64,000 nucleotides of DNA from Trichosphaerium sp. ATCC 40318 (GCA_038496445.1 JALMLS010000310.1:1-64000); one strand, 5' to 3'. Counted from the first letter of the stretch, positions 10,855-23,435 are shown. Notes: a model not told the origin generated them from the letters alone. Program-made: numbers and translations.

Positions 10855-10902
10855 TTGAAAAGTGGGGACATTTTACCTGTGGTTGGGACATTTTATACTT
10901 TT
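10855..10902 (-). repeat. Right terminal inverted repeat of the transposon
   Basis: Mirror copy of 8935-8982; see the mobile element entry. It begins about 60 bp after the transposase stop. Confidence 0.85.
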
Positions 10903-10904
10903 CA

Positions 10905-11556
10905 CTAATTTCTTTTTTTTCCATTTTTTGTACATCATTTGTGTAATAACCACCCCTTTGTCTTTTGTCATTATTCCACCCCCTTTTTTTTTTGAGACAA
11001 ACACCTCAATGCAATGTTTTTAAAATACTTTTTTTTTTTTTTTCTTGTTTTTTTGTTTTTGAATTCTCAGACCCCCCCTCCCCCACACGCTCGCTCTACA
11101 ACCAGTTTCAAAAAACAAATAAAAAAAAGCATGGTTGCCCACCACCTCTCTGACAACCAAGTGTGGTTTTTTTTTTTTTTGGAACACTTGATTGAACGAA
11201 ACAAAAACAAAAACCAACCCCACCATCACCACCTCCTCCTCTGACACCACCACCACCACCAACGAGCTTGTTGTGCAAAACGATAAAAAACCACACCAGT
11301 GATAAAATTAGACATACATACCGCTTTTAGCACACAGTTTAGGTACAAATAAAAGGGTGTCCCAAACGGCACGTATTAACTGTCACCCTCAACACATTGC
11401 TTTACCGCACATGTACTTAGAAAAATATGTACTGCAGCTATCACTATGATTGTATGCCCTTGTCCCTTTGCGTTTTTGTGTGCAAACATGTACACCTTTG
11501 GTTAGTAAACAATAAGAAAACAAAGTCGTGATTGAGCAAAGGTAAATCGGTTTGTT
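10905..11556. repeat. Low-complexity intergenic tract right of the transposon
   Basis: T-runs (11027-11043, 11165-11180), a C-rich patch at 11071-11085 and (CAC)n/(CCT)n at 11219-11262, where the G-rich left tract would be its complement in strand composition. No exon recognised. Apparent ORFs here are simple-sequence artefacts on both strands. Confidence 0.5.
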
Positions 11557-12549
11557 TTACACATCTTCAAGCTCAACATCCTCTTCTACGACTTTAACAC
11601 CTGTGGCTAATAGAAAGGACTTCTTTTTTCTAGAAATCAAACAACAATACCTTGCTGCAGTAGCTATACAAGCAGCCTAGATACAACAAAAGTCACTACC
11701 AAATTAATAAAATAAGTGTATGAGCGTACACAACAGAACACAACAAAGAATAACGATGCTATTGCCAATGTGCGAAAGAACTTTTTGTCTTGAATTGTCG
11801 TTAGTCAGGTAACACGTTTAGATATCGGAAAGAAAGGCGTACCGCGTTCACAGTATTGTTCGTTGTCACATTGGAATTCTGTAATACCAAGGACTCCGAG
11901 CAATGACTGTGCAAAGATACCAATGCCTCCAATACATAACACAACAATATACTACAACAAAATCGCGTTAGCGTTAGTGCTTTCAAAGAGCAGCAAAAGA
12001 TCTTCTCTTTAGAACACAAAAACAACGTTAAACGTACTAAGACTGTAAGAGTCACCGATTCCCATCTTGTTGCGGCAATACCTAACCCAGCTGCGGAGAA
12101 GTAGAAGACACAAAGAACAAATAACCCTATATAAACTACAAGCATCTTTAATACGAGAAAGCTATGTATATCACGTGCCTTCTCCTTGACTTGCGATAAA
12201 AATACCAAAACCAAACTGCAGGCCAAGAATTGCCTATGAGCAGCATTAATCACGTGGTATATACGGATTTAGACGCCAACGCACCAAAAACGTAATAGCA
12301 CTACCAACAACTGCCTTTCTCCAAGGAGATATACTACGGTTGATATCGTAATACATTAGAAAGAGATACTGACGCTGTATAACTTGAAAAGATTGCGATT
12401 AAGGCAATCCCGACTTGTACTTCTTTTGACAAAATCGCTGGCTGTAAAACTACAAAAACGAGATGATTCTACACTGAGTAGTAACTTGGAGATAAATAAG
12501 TACATTTAACGTTTTTCAATGTCAAATGTTCACGTGCTAGAACTGACAT
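11557..12549 (-). CDS. Multi-pass membrane protein, family not recognised
   Basis: Exons on the minus strand: MSVLAREHLTLKNV (12549), then VQVGIALIAIFSSYTASVSL, a block INRSISPWRKAVVGSAITFL, FGFGIFIASQGEG, HSFLVLKMLVVYIGLFVLCV with FYFSAAGLGIAATRW, YIVVLCIGGIGIFAQSLLGV with LGITEFQCDNEQYCER, KKFFRTLAIASLFFVVFCC, and AACIATAARYCCLISRKKKS ending EEDVELEDV at 11557. This gives about six hydrophobic segments, a Cys-containing loop between the last two and an acidic cytosolic tail. At about 12357 the frame changes with one base too many, so the junction there is uncertain. An upstream in-frame segment (LPFDTYE) suggests the true start may be a little earlier. Confidence 0.55.
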
Positions 12550-12814
12550 TTCGTACGTGTCAAAGGGTAAAACTACATTCTAACAGAAAAACAAGTTTCT
12601 TAGTTTATCTAGGTGAAACCGCTAAAACTGAAAAAATACGCAAAAGAAATTAGCGAAAACTCAATTCCGCTTTTTTTTTGATGTACGTTTAAAAAACAAT
12701 CCAACCCGCTTTACTGTTTTGTGCAACTGCTTGTGCAACATTTTTTACTATTTACAAAAGGGGTATTTTTTTGTACTGTACCTGCACTAGTACGCCTGTC
12801 GATACGCAAAATGC

Positions 12815-13553
12815 TTACCGATACGCAAAAATTGTGACAGGTCCAGCAAACTTGTCTGGATCCATTCTTTCGTCTTCTCCGTCATGCTTTTTACGAAATA
12901 TCTCGAATACAAGCATACCAGGCTCTTGTGTATGGTATTCAAAGTATATATTTTCTTCACCAGACCCTATGGTCATGTATTTGCGATCAGCGAATGAATG
13001 ACGCCAGTAAACAACGTAGTGGTTTGAACTAAACGTTAGTTTCTCGTATGTCACTACATCTACACCATCAGACCCCAAAATCTTGATCACACGCCTTGGT
13101 TTACCACTGTTGCTTTCAGGACAACCCTATAACGTAATAAGATCGTGAACTAGAAAAGGAAATGAAAAACTGTGTTTTTCGCTGGTACAAATACGAATGT
13201 AAGTTTTAAAATGATCCTGTACGCGTGTATACCTGAGCGTCGTGTATAATAAACCTAACCCACTTTACTCTACAAGATACTTCTCTATATTGCTTTAGTT
13301 TAGCTTTCATATGGTCATTTTCTCGTTTGTATTTCCTTAATTCTGCTTCTAATCGATCCATACGGTCTACAACTCTCGAGAGTTTTTCATGATCCAAATG
13401 ATAAGCATTATCGCTTTGTGATCGTGCAAGCTTCTTACTAAGCTTTGGAGTGAAGCTTCTACTGCTACCGTTGCTTTTACGATACGAGTGCTTTTTCTTT
13501 CTCTTTACTTGCAGCCCTTCACTACTTGCACTACTGCTAAGCATAGCGCACAT
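12815..13553 (-). CDS. Coiled-coil protein with C-terminal beta-rich domain
   Basis: Two exons. The first (13553 to about 13232) starts MCAMLSSSASSEG, is Lys/Ser-rich (VKRKKKHSYRKS) and forms a coiled coil (HEKLSRVVDRMDRLEAELRK). The second, after an intron of about 110 bp, continues GCPESNSGKPRRVIKILGSD through YVVYWRHSFADRKYMTIGSG, NIYFEYHTQEPGMLVFEIF and ends FAGPVTIFAYR. Frames join in phase 0. About 205 residues. The pattern hydrophobic-polar alternation of the C-terminal part suggests a beta sandwich; no family recognised. Confidence 0.6.
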
Positions 13554-13843
13554 ACCCCCTTTGTTCTTTTTGTGTACACTACGCGTTAACTAAAAAAGGT
13601 CTCGGCGTAATTATGTTTTTGTGTTTTTTCACCTGAACTCTACAAAACGGTACATTCGCGTATTTTCAAAAGCAATCATGTACGATGAGAATAAAAGCGT
13701 TTTTTAAAAGAAAATGGGCTCACAAAACGAACAAGTTCGAGTTTTAAAAAAATGTTTTTGATTGTTTTTCTTACTATCCTACAAGTGTTTTTGTACGTCG
13801 TACAAGACTCCTAGCGTATAATCGTTAACCAAATTCGGTATTT

Positions 13844-16044
13844 TCAGAATGTTGTGTACTTTTGCGCCTTTTTTGAGCTTCTAAATTTATCTAATTCCCA
13901 TTCTACGCCAGGATATCTCTTTTGAAGTACATGTGGTAGTATTGACATTATACTACCACCTCCAATATTAACAAGATGCTTAGAGGAAACAAAATGCCTG
14001 TAGGCAGTAATTACATCAAAAACCATTACATTCAAAGCTCGACTTTTGGAAAAAAAGAAAACATCCGAATGGAAACGGCATTGTGACACGGCCTGTGTGT
14101 AATAAAAATGAAATTTTCCTCCAGGTACGAAGCGTTGTACAGCGTCCAAACTGGCACTAGAAGAGCGCCAAAAATAAAATTTTCACTGTTTTATAAAAAT
14201 AAAGTAAAACGAATACTAAAACATAGCAGTGCGACAAGACCTATGGCCATTAAGATGGCCAAAGAAAAAACAAAGAAAAACGTACCAATCATAAGGAGAG
14301 TCAATACCTAGTGCTACTTCTGCTTCATCAAGAAAACTAGTAATACTATCTTCTTCATGCCAGAATCTCTGTGGAGCGTTGCTAGGCATCAATTAGAAAT
14401 AGTTAATGATTGTTTAAAGGTACATGAATCTTCTAGTGTCCCAATTGAACCGAGGATATATTGTTTGTAGAGTCTTGACTAGAGAACCATTACACCTTTT
14501 TTTGTAGTTTTTTCGTCAAAAAACCATTCACACATTTTAATTAATTACTACCATACCTATTTAGTATCCACCCGCCACCTATTTCACATATTTGTTGTGC
14601 AGTAACACCATAAAAATCGTCTAGTGACTTCAGCCCAAGTTTTTCGCTAAATCGAGATATGTTCGATTTAATTTGGTCTATGTATTCTATAGGTAATGCT
14701 AAGAAGCTTGCACCAACCACTGAGTTATTGGACTTCTTTGTGTTAGACCTACCAACGGTTTTAGTACTGTAAAAGGGTATCATATAGCGAAATAAAAAAG
14801 AATTTTGAAGTAAGAAAACCTGCTTGCGAACACGTACTGCAATGGTATCCAAGTCTTCTCGGGATACAATACACAAAGTGCTTTATATATGGATCCTTGA
14901 TGCATGTCAAGGATGTCATGGAAAGGAATATTTTCAATTTGATGTAATGATATTCGAAACCAATCATCTGTACATTTTATGCTGTAACTTTCTGCTATGT
15001 CATCAAACGTTGACCTTTGACTAATCCAACTACGTCTCTTTTTAAGTTCATTGCTTCTACAGTAGACATCTATAAGTCATCACAAAAGAAGCAACGGGTT
15101 CTAACCTAAATTTCCACTCTTGCCAATTTTGCAATGGGTACAATGTCATTAGCATGTCATTGACATCTTTATATCTGTCTTAGTTTAGCTTAGAGTTGTG
15201 TATTAACACATGCTTACCTTTCTAATATATTACCTCCACCATGTATAATGATTTGTTCTGGTGATACATGGTACCATCCTTTCGGTTCAGAGATGCCGAG
15301 CTCTGATCCTATAGAATGGATTTTTTTCTTTTGATTATTTACATCATCGAAATACTTCTTGTTCTGTACCCTAAATACAGATTAATCCTTTCGATAATAA
15401 CAACATTCATCGCACACTTCTATCTTCTTGGACCATGTGTACTCATTGTAGATTGTAGAGAACGCATGGAACGGAGAATCGTACCTTAAAAAATTAACAC
15501 CAAGCTGACTGGAAATGTACAGCAAAAAAAGTAAACGCGCACAATGCCAACAGCCCTCCTCCACCTCGATCAATTATATCGTTCTTGGTGACACCATGCC
15601 ACTCACCCGATGTACGTATAATAAAATCTTTTGCCATAACGTCAAAAAAGTTACGTTGTGCGATAAGGTTGTCCCAATAATTGTTTCCTCTATTTTACGA
15701 AGTTAAAAAGATTGGATTCTAATGTCATATTGTACTTGAACTGCCATTCAATCCAATCACAGTGTGGATACACAGACTTTAACAATTTTTGTACGCTTGC
15801 ATTGGATCTAAGTACGTCAGAAAGGTAATAAAACAGAAGTTGCGTTAAATTGTTTTCTCACGTGCCAGGTCATTTCGTACCCTGTTACTAGGCCACCACA
15901 TAGTGGTTTGAGCTGGTTGAGGGTACAGTTGTACCATTCGCCCATTTCTTTAACGTTTAACTGTGGAGCAACATATTTGTCCATAAAAATGCGTCTGTTA
16001 GCGTTGGAGAGCGAAAGAGGTGTTACTGGGAGTATTCTGTGCAA
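13844..16044 (-). CDS. Tandem-repeat protein with E-WY-x-VT ... GGG-x-LL ... Y-x2-S ... YP-x2-W units, unknown function
   Basis: About ten short exons encode at least five copies of one unit: MGEWYNCTLNQLKPLCGG; VYPHCDWIEWQFKYN then WDNLIAQRNFFDVMAKDF with GEWHGVTKNDIIDRGGGGLL; YFDDVNNQKKK with KGWYHVSPEQIIIHGGGNIL and LYPLQNWQEWKFR; DDWFRISLHQIENI with LYPEKTWIPLQ; FSEKLGLKSLDDFYGVTAQQ with ICEIGGGWILNRYG and IYPRFNW; and a last HLVNIGGGSIMSILPHVLQK with RYPGVEWEL. Such repeats occur, to my recollection, in unnamed proteins of fungi, algae and protists. No catalytic motif is visible. The start MHRILPVTPLSLSNANRR at 16044 is Ser/Arg-rich, possibly a presequence. The gene diverges from spermidine synthase over about 370 bp. 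Confidence 0.6.
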
Positions 16045-16412
16045 AATGAGTTAATTTGCTAAATAAGGGTTATAACTAACTCTTTGGTTTGTTGACGCAG
16101 CAACTGTGATATGAACGCCGTCTTGTGCGCTTTTCGCTCTGAAGTATTTTCTTTATTACTTTTAGCCCGCGCTCTAGGTGTGATACGCTATTACATTAAT
16201 AAACTTGGAGAATTAAGGCGTTAGATCGTACAGCGCGCATGTTGTTAACAAATGCCGTTTTCGGTTTCCATTAGTGGTTGTAAATTACTCAATTAATTTG
16301 CTGAGCGACTTATGATTGCAATAAGTGATTGGCAGAGTAATTCAAGTTCTACAATATTTGACTTTTATTACAGAAAACACGGCTAAATTCACCAACGTAA
16401 AAACGCCGTAAA

Positions 16413-17964
<1,552 letters not shown>

Positions 17965-18062
17965 TGTATAAGATTCACAGTATAGAATAGTATATTTCTC
18001 AAACAAACAACGTTACCATGACAACAAAGCTACAGAATACTTTGGTTTTTATTGTGATACTT

Positions 18063-18738
18063 CTAAACAGGTTTGTTTCTATTTCGTCTCCTTTCACCTC
18101 TCTCCATTGGAGTATACCCACTCTTAATACTCGCCATGACTGTCTTATCACTACATTTTGTACAAATACGATACGTGAGCCTGTCTTCTTTCTCCAGTAT
18201 TGTCTCGAAACTGTGACATTTGGAACAAACTACAAAAGTATTGATATACTTTTTGAGAACATTCATAAGTTTTTTCGGAACGATTCTCTTCTGTAAGATT
18301 AGCTGTCTTGAATCTTTCTTTACTGAAGCGGCGACTTGGATTTCGACGCTTATAAATAACGCCACATGCTCTGGATCACGTTTTATAAGGTTGCACGTGG
18401 GTACGAAATTATCCCATGAAACCCTTTTGGCTTCTCTGCTTACTTTTGGAGCAGGTAAGGATCTTTGAGCTTCTTTAACTTTCTCCTTGTAAATCATCGT
18501 AAAAGCACGTGACATTAAGTCTTCATATTGAGGATCAATATCATACTTTATTTCTATAAAATGATTAGCTTCATGAAGCTATACGTTGTTGTGAAGACGT
18601 ACCTTGAGGTGTCGGCAAAATACTTGCATCTTCGAAGCTTTCATAATCTTCAAGTTTTATCTTCTTTCTAGCATGCGTAGCTCGCTTTTTCTTCTTTTTA
18701 CCTTGGAAACTAGGTGTGGTCATTGTGTCGATGTTCAT
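18063..18738 (-). CDS. EIF2S2: Translation initiation factor eIF2 subunit beta
   Basis: Subunit of the ternary complex delivering initiator tRNA. Exon 1 (from 18738) starts MNIDTMTTPSFQGKKKKKRA with one lysine block. After an intron of about 50 nt the second exon carries KYDIDPQYEDLMSRAF, the fold HVALFISVEIQVAASVKKDS, LILQKRIVPKKLMNVLKKYI, TFVVCSKCHSFETILEKEDR and CTKCSDKTVMASIKSGY. The C-x2-C ... C-x2-C zinc ribbon is complete. Length about 200 residues, shorter than animal or yeast eIF2beta because the N-terminus has only one polylysine tract rather than three, so eIF5 or archaeal-like eIF2beta were considered; the KKYI-x2-FV and IKSGY pattern favours eIF2beta. Confidence 0.88.
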
Positions 18739-18859
18739 TTGAAAATGATGTGGAGCTGCACAGAACAGCAAAAACCCAGTTGTAAATATCTAGGAAAAAC
18801 ACAAGAAAACCAACACCAGCCTTTTGGTTTACCATAAACGATTTACTCTATAAAACTTG

Positions 18860-18961
18860 TTATTGTTGCAGTGTACCACGTGCATAGGCATAGTGTATGA
18901 AACCCAACAATACAAGTTGTTCTTCGTCTGTAGAGAGTGAATTACGGGATTTTAACGTCAT
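18860..18961 (-). CDS. Small ORF or isolated exon (33 codons)
   Basis: ATG at 18961 opens MTLKSRNSLSTDEEQLVLLG followed by FIHYAYARGTLQQ and a stop. The composition looks protein-like, but no partner exon or family is recognised. It lies 120 bp upstream of the eIF2beta start on the same strand and could be an upstream ORF. Confidence 0.25.
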   Translation of the reverse strand: MTLKSRNSLSTDEEQLVLLGFIHYAYARGTLQQ

Positions 18962-18964
18962 TTG

Positions 18965-20212
18965 TGCCTAATAATAGTTGTTATTGAATGGCTATTGGAT
19001 TAAATTGGTAGCCAATAGTAAACTTGACATCTTTTTAGAATCGGATATTGTAAACTCGTTATCGTAACAAAAAAAAATTACATGTAACATGTTTCAACAA
19101 AACTCACTATTGACCACTAAAATGACCTTAAACGATGTTAATTACCTATTACAACCATGTAAAAGTGCAAATAAGAGGAATAAACACCAATCTGATACAC
19201 TGTTTAACAATAGCGCAAATACGCACAGCATATGATTTTTTAGCGCCTAATAAACGTTGAATACCGCTTACAGCAAGGTTTACAAGAAACCGTTACAATA
19301 AGCTAACACAAGCGTAAATTACGCTAAAAGTAATGTTGAACGAATTAAAGGTGCTGAGACGATAATAGTAAGCCTTGTCATGGTCATTGGCGTACTTTAT
19401 CGCATAAATATTTGTTTAATTGTAACCCTTACCACTAATACCGAGGCCAGTACATCTTCGCACTACCTAGACACTTGTTCGAGTGTAGTATGTTGGATAG
19501 CTTTTGAGAAAGAACAATACAGTGTGGTCAATGCTCACAGTTGAAATTTTGAACACGTGTTGAATTGTAGCACAAAAACAGCTTTTTAAAAACATGCAAA
19601 TATCACAAAATTCCATTTTCTGGACGTGCTGGTAGCTAATTCTTATTCAAAATTCAACTGTATAGCTTGCATATGAGCTATATATACCGACTAGAAATAG
19701 ATTTAGTACAATTTAAATTCTCGAGTCAGCATACCATGCAACAAATTTGAAAAAAACAAGAAAAAAATTCTTTGTAATTTTTGCAATGTGACCCAACTCC
19801 ATTACTATTATAAAACATTCCATTTATAGCTTTTATTATTGAACGTCATTCACTAAAACACTTATAAGCTTAACATAGTGGTGCTTGGTCAAAAGATGGA
19901 ACATAAATGTAAAATTATAAACACTTAGCGAATAAAGTGGAAAAATTGGAATCAGTTAATTGATTCGACAGCTTTGTTGGCAAATGCTAAATTCATTGTG
20001 GTATGCGCTTCACACTTACAACCATGATTGAGATGGATAATGTTTATATCAGAGAAATTTGAAAAGAGGGCGCTGAGAAATATGCATGGGAAAATTTGTT
20101 ACAGGTAACTTTTTTTGTTACAGGTAAAGAGGTAAATAGTAGAATCATTAATTTTATTGTTCTTGTACAGATGTAACAACAAATAGTATGACAAAACGAG
20201 TGCTGTCATTAC
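18965..20212. other. Gene-poor AT-rich interval
   Basis: About 1.25 kb, the longest stretch in the window without a recognisable exon, on either strand. AT-rich, with scattered A/T runs; contains one CACGTG at 19552. I see no repeat, tRNA or conserved motif. Confidence 0.5.
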
Positions 20213-21720
20213 TTATTGCACGCATGGATAAGGACACCACCTTGTAGTACTTGCATACTGACCTGTCTTTGGAACTGAGATCATTGAGAAGGTTGTCTGC
20301 AGATTCAATGTTGGCTTTTCCTCCAAAATCTAGTTACGCAAAAAAGGTAAGTTTAAATCTTAGAACATTTGTAAGGGGGTAGGGCTTACCTTCATCATTG
20401 ACTTGGCATTGATGTTGTCTTGTCCTAATGCTTCCATATGGTAGTTACCAGGTACACGTCTATCATCCCACCAAGGAGCAGGGTTCCAATGATCGTAATT
20501 TGTTTGAAGCAAATACCATTTTCCTGGCTCATCTCCAAGTACCCATGGGTGATTTGATGTATCATTTCTATTTCTAGATAATACAGTACCTAAAAATTCG
20601 AGGGGTAAATTTAGGACGAAGTGGTAAGTTTTGTATGAAAAGCATCGAAATGTTTGTGCCGTTGGTTTTTTGTTCGTTTTTTTTACCTTGTCCTGGGCTC
20701 TTTCCTCCTATTGTGTAGTAAACATCAGCGATCAACATATCTTTACTCAATTGATCTACAGCAGCAGGGAAATCGTTTTCGTTTTGAAGAACATGACGTG
20801 TCAAAAAAGTGACAAGGCTTGCATTTTTTTCCTCAATGGCAGCTACTGCTTCATAAAATAGTTGCTTAATGCCTCCAGGATAGTTACGTGTATTAACTGA
20901 CACAGAAAACTCTCCAGGCTTTTGTCCGCTCAAAACACCAACGTATCCTAAATTAAACAAAAACACGTGAGCGAGATCTATAAATAGCAAAATATCCGTA
21001 CCAGCAAAAGTTGTTGTCTTGAATAGTGTTTTGTTGTTGCGTTGATAATGTGCCTCATAAGCAATGTCTTTTAGCGTATCAGTGAATCCCATACCAGCCC
21101 AGAAATCCATGTTACGTCCATGGTAGATTGTTCCATCTTTTCCTTGAGCAACAATCGATGTACACGCATCACTAGCAAAGACTAAGAAAATGGCTTGCAA
21201 CTCCGGATTGCGTACGTTAATTCGTATCCTAAGTTGAAAAGTGACAACCAACCTGGAGAAACACCTACTTGTTTAGCACAACCACGTATTCTAAATGAAG
21301 CAGTCAGTACACATAATTTCCTGAGTTTTGCGTACTCTGCGGCTAGTTCTGTTGGAAAGTAAAAGTAATTTAAGGCATCACCCAAATCAGAAATAACTGG
21401 AGCTACATCACCCAACAGTTTTGTTACCTGAGAAAACATCTTAGTAAATATATTTTGTTGTTCTTGCTTGATACGCACTGTGTCCACGAGGAAATTTATG
21501 TTTGTCTTAAAGCTAGGAACAGAACATACTTCAGTATCTAGAGAAAAGGTTGGTAACAATAAAGATTTGTTTTGTGCACGTCACTCACATCTGTCTTCAG
21601 GAGCGAGATCCAAGTTAATAAAATGAATATTCACTGGTGAAGGATCCACGTGAGTCTTAAACGGAGCACATTGACCAATCTCATAGCAAATACGAGAAAC
21701 GGTCCACTGCTGAGTGAGCA
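20213..21720 (-). CDS. Acid ceramidase / NAAA-like N-acyl amidase
   Basis: An Ntn hydrolase of the lysosomal acid-ceramidase family, expected to hydrolyse fatty-acid amides. Start MLTQQWTVSRICYEIGQCAP, then PVNIHFINLDLAPEDR (PP-x-y-INLDLxPE-like), helical linker ITKMFSQ region, then FASDACTSIVAQGKDGTIYH with GRNMDFW. The catalytic nucleophile is the Cys of ACTSIVAQ, exposed in the family by self-cleavage. Further motifs YVGVLSGQKPGEFSVSVNTR, TNYDHWNPAPWWDDRRVPG with NYHMEALG, and DFGGKANIESADNLLNDLSS. Exons are separated by short introns. No obvious signal peptide at the chosen start, so an upstream exon is possible. The last codons after NDLSSKDR are uncertain (frame or intron). Confidence 0.78.
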
Positions 21721-21881
21721 TTTTAAACTACAGCAGAAGTGAGAAAAAAAAGGTCGTTGATATTTCGCCTTATTTTTCAAAATAGGCAATTTTTTTGTGA
21801 CCTTGAAACGTCACCACAAGAAGCTTATAAAGGCTTGTAGCCCATTAAAAAGGATTTTGTTGTAACGTTGGGTGTGGTAAC

Positions 21882-22106
21882 ATGAAAAATACCATGGTGC
21901 GTACAATATCTGGGATTGTGTTGACAGTTGTCATACATATTGTTTTAAGCTCTCCAGAAAGAATATTACATAAATCTTGTGTTAACTTTTCTGTAACTTC
22001 AGTCTCAGTAACGTTCTCGAGTAATAATCCCTCAAGCTCATTTATAACAATGCCACATATGGCGCCTGGAAAAGAACATGAGTGCGAAATTTCAAAAGTG
22101 CAGTAA
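21882..22106 (+). CDS. Short secreted or membrane-anchored ORF
   Basis: A 74-codon ORF starting MKNTMVRTISGIVLTVVIHI, a plausible signal or anchor sequence, followed by a Ser-rich segment. A TATA-like TTATAAAGG lies about 60 bp upstream. No family recognised, and the end may be an exon boundary rather than the true C-terminus. Confidence 0.35.
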   Translation: MKNTMVRTISGIVLTVVIHIVLSSPERILHKSCVNFSVTSVSVTFSSNNPSSSFITMPHMAPGKEHECEISKVQ

Positions 22107-22231
22107 GCGGTGGAAGAAAAAACTAGGGTGAACCAACTTTAGGCCTACTTTTTGAAGGTGAGTGTGCCGGTATGTTTATGCCACGTGATTGAATCCAGGC
22201 AAAAATGAATTTTGATCGTAGTGCCGTAACT

Positions 22232-22411
22232 TTAGAACGTACAATCAAAGGTTAGATCATCCGGGTTTGCAGCTTTTATATCCGCAATCTCATTAAACGA
22301 CTGCTTAGGTATTTTGTTCAATATCGCCTTCAAAGAAGGTTTTTGAACCGGGTATAATGCGGATATTGCACTACAGATACAAGCAAGAACAAAAATGAGC
22401 CGTAGGTCCAT
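22232..22411 (-). CDS. Small secreted protein (59 aa)
   Basis: ATG at 22411 gives MDLRLIFVLACICSAISALY, a canonical signal peptide with AISA-L cleavage context, followed by VQKPSLKAILNKIPKQSF and EIADIKAANPDDLTF, ending two codons after a Cys. It converges on the ORF at 21882-22106. A spliced form is possible, because GTACGTTC at the end is a good donor. Confidence 0.45.
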   Translation of the reverse strand: MDLRLIFVLACICSAISALYPVQKPSLKAILNKIPKQSFNEIADIKAANPDDLTFDCTF

Positions 22412-22667
22412 TGTGTTAGGCAGTCAGGTAAAAAAAGGAGCAAACTTAAGCGTACACATTAAGTCCGTCAATTAAGACTGTTGGCTTGCAACACGATACG
22501 CCTGTTAGCTACGTACATGAATGGAAACTCAAGGTACATCCGTAGACGCCAACCGAGAAACGTACGACACTTAAAACGACAACAGTTAATAAAAACGTTC
22601 AAAACGTTTTTTACGCTCGCTGATAACGTAAAACGGCGGTTAAACACTTCCTAAGATTTGAAGAAAA

Positions 22668-23435
22668 ATGTGTTGTATAATTTATTTCTAAAATTGCTGT
22701 AGGTTGTTACTCCTGGACTTGCCTCTTGAGATACAATGTGCGATTCACGAGCTTGAGCCAGAAGTTTTTGAAAAATGGCCTCTTCTTAATTTTCACACTG
22801 CCACTTCATCCAGGTTTGATAATAACCTTTGTAAAAATCGCCTATGGAAAGCTTGGTGTAAGGGGACTCTTGTAAGAACACAACGATTTGATCATGGGGA
22901 GCAACATGGTAAAAGTTGTGTTTATTATAATAGTGGACAAATTGCATTTGAAACTCATTTTGTTCATGATGTACAACAAGGAAAGTATAAAGAATGGACT
23001 TTTGGTGGTAAACTTTATGAGAAGTGTTACTACAAAGAAAATTTAATAGAAGGCGTTTTACTACAATGGCATAAAAATGGAAAAGTCAAAAAAAGGTGCT
23101 ATTATGTAAAAGGAAAGAGACATGGTGAACATACTTTTTGGTACCCTTCAGGATCACTTCGTGAGTTATGTTATTATAAAGACGGTATAGTAGAAGGTGA
23201 GTACAAAGAGTGGCATAAAACAGGAAAATTACACGTGCATACTTTCTATAAAAATGGTGAAAGACATGGAGAGTACAAACAGTGGTACAGTAATGAACAA
23301 ATTTGGAGACACTTAAATTATGATAATGGTGAACTTAATGGAGAATGTAAAGAATGGTCTACAACAGGGGTAATGACAGCTTTTATATTGTATGATCATG
23401 GCGAACGAACTCAAGATCTCATGCAACAAACTTAA
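22668..23435 (+). CDS. F-box-like protein with MORN_2/YwqK-type repeats
   Basis: The reading frame opens as LLLDLPLEIQCAIHELEPEV, an F-box-like N-terminus, then at least six repeats of about 24 residues of the type G-x2-HGEYKQWYSNEQIWRHLNY (also KRHGEHTFWYPSGSLRELCY, VEGEYKEWHKTGKLHVHTFY, LNGECKEWSTTG). These are the antitoxin-YwqK/MORN_2 repeats found in bacteria and many giant viruses; F-box plus such repeats is common in giant viruses. No ATG lies in the ORF start. AT at 22668-22669 plus G at 22703 would give an ATG split by a 33-nt GT-AG intron (22670-22702). Otherwise single exon, unlike its neighbours. Confidence 0.65.

Larger units (their letters stand above)
8935..10902 (+). mobile_element. 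Pogo/Tigger-type DNA transposon with 48-bp terminal inverted repeats
   Basis: Left end 8935-8982 and right end 10855-10902 are inverted copies matching at about 44 of 48 positions (AAAAGTATAAAATGTCCC ... GTAAAATGTCCCCACTTTTC). Each end contains the heptamer-like word AAAATGTCCC twice, possibly two transposase binding sites. The only gene inside is a full-length transposase. A GTATA lies at each outer edge, compatible with TA target duplication, but the exact boundary is not certain. The element sits between the AlkB gene and a membrane-protein gene in an island with tRNA genes and simple repeats. Confidence 0.85.

Noticed and set aside
10965-11296. Several short ORFs with runs of F, K or V.
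   Set aside because: Translations of poly-T, CAC and GTG repeats.
8935-11300. A composite transposon or larger inverted repeat made of the flanking tracts.
   Set aside because: Shared words are in direct, not inverted, order, and no second transposase exists.
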